The notes below the pieces were generated by a model. That model saw only the letters and a program-made list of their open reading frames with translations, was not told where the DNA came from and did not search any database. A stretch of 64,000 nt of DNA, from NCBI RefSeq assembly GCF_000686725.1, contig NZ_JMLK01000016.1, positions 56,887-120,886 on the forward strand. Direction: 5' to 3'. The position numbers and the translations under genes are program-made. Each line of letters starts with the position of its first letter. Positions within the stretch are counted from its first letter, which is position 1. Of the stretch, positions 60,660-64,000 are shown piece after piece. The stretch comes from Clostridium akagii DSM 12554. GTDB lineage: Bacteria; Bacillota; Clostridia; Clostridiales; Clostridiaceae.

Positions 60660-61637
60660 TTATTTTAATTTATTTAGTTCGGATTGTGCTTTTTTAAGAA
60701 TTTCATCCATATTTTCTTTTGAATCATTTGGAACTTTACGAACATCAAAAGTTAGTCCAGCTTGTTTAAGCTTCTTGAAGGTATCAATATCTGCTTGATT
60801 AAAAGCAAGCACTTTGCTAGGTTGAACTTTACCTACAGCGTGAGCCATAGAACCAATATTGATTGTCTTCAAAGGTACTCCACCTTCTACTGCTCTAAGA
60901 ACATCTTGTGGATTTTCAAAAAGAAGCAATGCGCGTTCTCCTCCAAATTGTTTATCATTTTTTGCAAGTTTAATCATTTGATTAACTGGAATTACATGAG
61001 CCCTAACTCCTGGAGGAGCAGCTTGTGTAATCAATTTTGAACGAAGCTCATCTTTACTTACTTCGTCGGACACCACAATAATTCTTGTAGGGTTCACAGA
61101 TTTTGCCCAAGCAGTCGCTATTTGACCATGAAGTAAACGAGAATCAATACGAGCTAAAACATATTCGAATGATCCAGGTGCACCTGTATTAGGTCTTTTA
61201 GCAGAAGTTGCTGAAGATTTACTATTATCTGCTGGTTCTAATTCTTCAGGCTTAACTTTAACCCCTTCTTTAGCTGTTTCTAAAATATGAGCCGCAATTT
61301 TCTGTGCTGATTCCATTGAAGAACGTGAAGCATAAGCTTCAATAACCATTGGTAAATTCATACCGGCTACGATTGCCCACTTTTCTTTGTGTTCTTCAAA
61401 TAAACCATTTGCTTGGTTGAATGGTGTACCGCCCCAAAGATCAACTAAGATTAAAACCTCATCTTGGCTGTCAAAGGATGTGATTGCATCTTTCATTTTT
61501 GCTTTAAAATCATCAGGTCCTTCGCTAGGCATCAACGTAACAGCTTGTACGTTTTCTTGCTCTCCGAAAATCATTTTAGCAGATTGCAAGATGCCTTTAG
61601 CAAATTCTCCGTGACTCGCAAGAATAATTCCTACCAT
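60660..61637 (-). CDS. manX: Mannose-family PTS IIAB component
   Basis: A 325-residue cytosolic phosphocarrier. Residues 1-130 are IIA with the phospho-His9 in LASHGEFAKG and LVDLWGGTPFNQ. A linker of about 25 residues rich in Ser/Ala/Pro follows. Residues 155-325 are IIB with His170 in DSRLLHGQIATAW and the PPGVRAHVIPV segment. It takes phosphate from HPr and hands it to the sugar. AGGAGG precedes the ATG. A cre site lies in the 143-base gap upstream, so CcpA control is likely in addition to the sigma-54 promoter further up. Confidence 0.95.
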   Translation of the reverse strand: MVGIILASHGEFAKGILQSAKMIFGEQENVQAVTLMPSEGPDDFKAKMKDAITSFDSQDEVLILVDLWGGTPFNQANGLFEEHKEKWAIVAGMNLPMVIEAYASRSSMESAQKIAAHILETAKEGVKVKPEELEPADNSKSSATSAKRPNTGAPGSFEYVLARIDSRLLHGQIATAWAKSVNPTRIIVVSDEVSKDELRSKLITQAAPPGVRAHVIPVNQMIKLAKNDKQFGGERALLLFENPQDVLRAVEGGVPLKTINIGSMAHAVGKVQPSKVLAFNQADIDTFKKLKQAGLTFDVRKVPNDSKENMDEILKKAQSELNKLK

Positions 61638-61716
61638 CTTTTATACCTCCTATTTTTTATTTGTTACAGTAAAATTTATATAAAAGTTTTTGAAAAACCT
61701 GTAACCAAATTAATAA

Positions 61717-61730
61717 TGATAACGCTTACA
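61717..61730. promoter_or_regulatory. cre site (CcpA operator) upstream of manX
   Basis: TGATAACGCTTACA matches the cre consensus TGAAARCGYTWNCA at 13 of 14 positions. It lies 80-93 bases before the manX ATG, between the IIB and IIAB genes. This fits glucose repression or a roadblock by CcpA with HPr-Ser-P. Confidence 0.75.
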
Positions 61731-61780
61731 ATCGAAGCTCAAAATTTAACTTGTTTCTCCATAATTTAATATGTTGAATC

Positions 61781-62254
61781 TTATAGTTTTGACATTAAAT
61801 CTACTTTTGAATCTGAAGAAACTTTTCTTATTTCTAGTTCAATGCCTTTTTCATTTAATTTTTTAAAAGCTTCAATGTCCGTACCATCTACTGATACTAC
61901 ACTAGTTATCTGTTTCTTTCCTTCTTTAAATGACATACCACCAATGTTTACACTCTTTATGTCAACTCCACCTTCAACCATTCTTACAACATCAGTTGGA
62001 TTAGTGAATAACAATAGCACTCTATCATTTTTGTATTTTGGAATGTTATAAGCTCTTATTGCCTCATCAATCCCTACAACACTTGATTTAATTCCTGGAG
62101 GTGCAACTTGCTCCAAAAGCGTCTTTCTAATTGAGTCCTTTGTTACATCATCATTACATACAATTATTCTTTGACATTTTGTGTCTTTTGACCAAATTGT
62201 TGCTACTTGACCATGTATTAATCTGTCATCAATTCTTGCTAAAACTATAATCAT
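61781..62254 (-). CDS. Separate PTS IIB component, mannose/sorbose family
   Basis: A 157-residue cytosolic IIB domain with active His14 in DDRLIHGQVATIW, then VAPPGIKSSVVG and VEGGVDIKSVNIGGM. Length is normal for a free-standing IIB. It is the first gene of the PTS operon, downstream of the sigma-54 promoter, and is extra to the IIB domain in the IIAB protein. In related operons such a free IIB acts in signalling to the LevR-type regulator; that role here is an inference. GAGGGGG precedes the ATG. Confidence 0.93.
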   Translation of the reverse strand: MIIVLARIDDRLIHGQVATIWSKDTKCQRIIVCNDDVTKDSIRKTLLEQVAPPGIKSSVVGIDEAIRAYNIPKYKNDRVLLLFTNPTDVVRMVEGGVDIKSVNIGGMSFKEGKKQITSVVSVDGTDIEAFKKLNEKGIELEIRKVSSDSKVDLMSKL

Positions 62255-62307
62255 TACAACTGATCCCCCTCGGCAGCACTTTCACCTAAGTTGTTACACT
62301 TATATAT

Positions 62308-62323
62308 AGCAATTGTCGTGCCA
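62308..62323 (-). promoter_or_regulatory. Sigma-54 (-24/-12) promoter of the mannose PTS operon
   Basis: On the minus strand TGGCAC, five bases, TTGCT matches the sigma-54 consensus TGGCAC-N5-TTGCW fully. It lies 54 bases before the free IIB ATG and downstream of a LevR-type activator gene, which is the expected arrangement. Confidence 0.92.
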
Positions 62324-62408
62324 AAATAGTGTATTGCTTTTTATATTTTTGTTAGATCTTTTAAAATAGCCATTTTAAATTTCAATCTTTTTTTTTGTTC
62401 TTTTATAT

Positions 62409-62486
62409 TGATACACTTTCTCTATAATTTCAATACTGATTTCAATCTTTCACCGATAAAAAGTGTATCAAAATAGAAGTGTATCA
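62409..62486 (-). promoter_or_regulatory. Probable upstream activator sites for the LevR-type regulator
   Basis: Three copies of AAGTGTATCA occur: one inverted at 62409-62419 and two direct at 62459-62470 and 62476-62486. Pairs form a TGATACACTT...AAGTGTATCA palindrome. They lie 86 to 178 bases upstream of the -24 element, the usual distance for binding sites of sigma-54 activators. Confidence 0.7.
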
Positions 62487-62498
62487 GTGTATTATATT

Positions 62499-64000
62499 TT
62501 ATTCTATCATTTCTGCCAAAAATAATATTTCATCTTCAGTTAAACTTACGTTTATTGCTTCTTTAAATACTTTATTTGCCTCTGTAATAATCTCTACCAA
62601 ATTGGAATTCAGCTTAGCTCTTTCCCTCTTGTACTTTAACCCGTCCTTTATTATCATTCTCTCTAGTGCACACCCTACATGCACCATTATTCTTATTTTT
62701 GTTGCATTGTTAAAGCTTATTTTTGTGTTTTCTTCTAAAAGATTTACAAATTGATACAATACACTTATTATTTTAGAAGGATTTAAATAAGTCAAAAATT
62801 GATTTAAGCTGTCCTCACATAGATCCTTAACTACCACATTTTCATGGCCTTTCTCAATTTTAAAGTTTTTTCTCTGTATTATGCTCATTAAAATATTTTC
62901 ACCATGTCCACTAATTAACTCTTCAAGGGAGATAAATGGAGCTTCAATTTTAGGATTTAAAATACCAACAGAAGCTATAATACTATAGTTATTTTTTATT
63001 TTTATTATTTCCTCTTTCATGTCTTTTATGCTTATTGGTAAAATTTCAATATCTTTTTCATCTGTACTTTTAACAATGTTCTGCACAAGTTCTTTTAGCT
63101 TTACTGCAGTCCCCTCACCGGTGGAGCATATTGTTATTATAGCCTTTTTTATATTTGTATGTTCTTCATTAGTAACTTTATCTTCTTCCTCAATCTTTGA
63201 ATACCCTCTAAATTGCTTTAGAGAATTATATAAGGCATCTAAATTCATGTCTAAAATAGATGCTTTCCTTATGGCTTCTAATACTAATGATGTGGTAACC
63301 ATATCTAGTGTCTTAACCTTTATATCAGTTTTTTCCATTATTATAGACTCAAAGCTCACGAGTGAACCCATATCAACAAGTAGTAGAACACCCTTGCCCA
63401 TGTCTATTTCTCTAGCCTTTTCAATAATTTCATTTAAAGTTCTAGTGGGACTAACTTCTAATGGCATATCTATTGCTTCGATTACACCCTCCCCTAGAAG
63501 CTGTTTTGCCACATTAACCATACTGCTTGCTGTACTACTTCCATGTGCCGCTACAATTATTGCCACATGCTCATTTGTTTGTTCCTCCGTAATAGAACTG
63601 ATTAGCAAGGTAAGATATATAACTTCAATTTTGGGAACAACCACATTATATTTTTTTTCAACCATGCCCTTTACATCTACTGCAATATTGAATTCCTCAT
63701 GCTTATCATTTATAATACCTTCTATATTTGTATACTTAAGATTTTGATGATTACTTAATCTGTTTAAAAATGAACTTAAATGTAGACTTAATGCATATAA
63801 AAATCTATCAGTTAGTGTTTTATCAAGTTTTTTTTCAATCATGTCCATTATTTCTTCTGAAAATTCAAGAATGTCCTCATCTACTATTTTTAATATTTTA
63901 CTTCTACCATCCTCATCATTTTTAACCTTGTTATAAAAGGATTTAATATGAACATTAATATCAGTTGTAATAAAATTGTTTATATACTCCTCATCTGCTC
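62499..64000 (-). CDS. levR: LevR-type sigma-54 activator of the mannose PTS (N-terminus beyond window)
   Basis: The frame stays open to the right edge, so at least 500 C-terminal residues are visible. They show a PRD domain (conserved His in LSLHLSSFLNRL), an EIIA-Man-like domain with phospho-His in VAAHGSSTAS and LLLVDMGSLVSFE, an EIIB-like domain (ITICSTGEGTA), and a second PRD (IRIMVHVGCALERMI). This is the C-terminal order of LevR/ManR; the AAA+ sigma-54-contacting domain and DNA-binding part would lie further on. It should activate the -24/-12 promoter 176 bases past its stop when the PTS is active. Confidence 0.9.
   Translation of the reverse strand, partial: ADEEYINNFITTDINVHIKSFYNKVKNDEDGRSKILKIVDEDILEFSEEIMDMIEKKLDKTLTDRFLYALSLHLSSFLNRLSNHQNLKYTNIEGIINDKHEEFNIAVDVKGMVEKKYNVVVPKIEVIYLTLLISSITEEQTNEHVAIIVAAHGSSTASSMVNVAKQLLGEGVIEAIDMPLEVSPTRTLNEIIEKAREIDMGKGVLLLVDMGSLVSFESIIMEKTDIKVKTLDMVTTSLVLEAIRKASILDMNLDALYNSLKQFRGYSKIEEEDKVTNEEHTNIKKAIITICSTGEGTAVKLKELVQNIVKSTDEKDIEILPISIKDMKEEIIKIKNNYSIIASVGILNPKIEAPFISLEELISGHGENILMSIIQRKNFKIEKGHENVVVKDLCEDSLNQFLTYLNPSKIISVLYQFVNLLEENTKISFNNATKIRIMVHVGCALERMIIKDGLKYKRERAKLNSNLVEIITEANKVFKEAINVSLTEDEILFLAEMIE

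Noticed and set aside
61638..61780. Second sigma-54 promoter before manX
   Set aside because: No GG-N10-GC spacing with flanking consensus was found; only the cre site and weak -10-like sequences are present.
63019..63747. 242-codon open frame on the plus strand opposite levR
   Set aside because: It is antisense to clear PRD/EIIA-like sequence, is Ser/Thr/Phe-rich without domains, and has no ribosome site.

Overview
The window is AT-rich Firmicutes DNA and looks like Clostridium sensu stricto. Support for this comes from strong GGAGG ribosome sites, many A/T-ended codons, frequent TTG/GTG starts, T-tailed hairpin terminators, HPr kinase with a cre site, an FprA flavodiiron protein, a Feo operon with Fur-type boxes, a 6S-like RNA and a LevR/sigma-54 mannose PTS. 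No IS element, phage gene or CRISPR array was seen.

Layout. 1-4.5 kb: a DUF445 membrane protein (cut by the window edge), a CDF cation exporter, a TPP riboswitch with terminator driving ThiT and a small thiamine-binding protein, then TcdA. 4.6-8.3 kb: a lipoprotein, a folate operon (HD protein, FolP, FolB-FolK fusion) and a PHP phosphoesterase. 8.3-13.8 kb: M18 aminopeptidase, 5-formyl-THF cyclo-ligase, HPr kinase, GlpX, cardiolipin synthase. 14-20.5 kb: two divergent P-type ATPases, each with a cysteine-less HMA-like N-terminal domain, and three small proteins between them. 20.6-24.5 kb: M3 oligopeptidase, GtrII-like membrane protein, XRE regulator. 24.8-27.9 kb: FeoA-FeoA-FeoB-FeoC behind Fur-like boxes. 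28-38 kb: a tRNA-Glu(CTC), a 6S-like RNA, arginase, a structured inverted-repeat element, FprA, HelD, an RmlD-like reductase, BirA, a GT-C-like membrane protein and a DUF956/ManO protein.

38.2-58.8 kb holds the main find, a compact nonribosomal peptide synthetase unit: a 5310-residue five-module synthetase, a PanD-type aspartate decarboxylase, a YqeK-like HD hydrolase, an A-T-thioesterase protein and an Sfp-type phosphopantetheinyl transferase. My reading of the assembly line is A1-T / C-A2-T / C-A3-T / C-A4(Ser)-T-E / C-A5(Gly?)-T / C + A6-T-TE, which predicts a peptide X1-X2-X3-D-Ser-Gly?-X6. The first and last adenylation domains both lack the aspartate that holds the alpha-amino group. 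With a dedicated PanD in the operon, this suggests beta-alanine at one or both ends.

58.9-64 kb: a mannose-family PTS (IIB, IIAB, IIC, IID) under a near-perfect -24/-12 sigma-54 promoter, with upstream palindromic sites and a LevR-type activator that runs off the window edge. In other Firmicutes the DUF956 gene (manO) follows the IID gene. Here it lies about 21 kb away on the far side of the NRPS unit, so the NRPS unit appears to have been inserted between manZ and manO. It carries its own terminator, and a new promoter candidate stands in front of the stranded manO.
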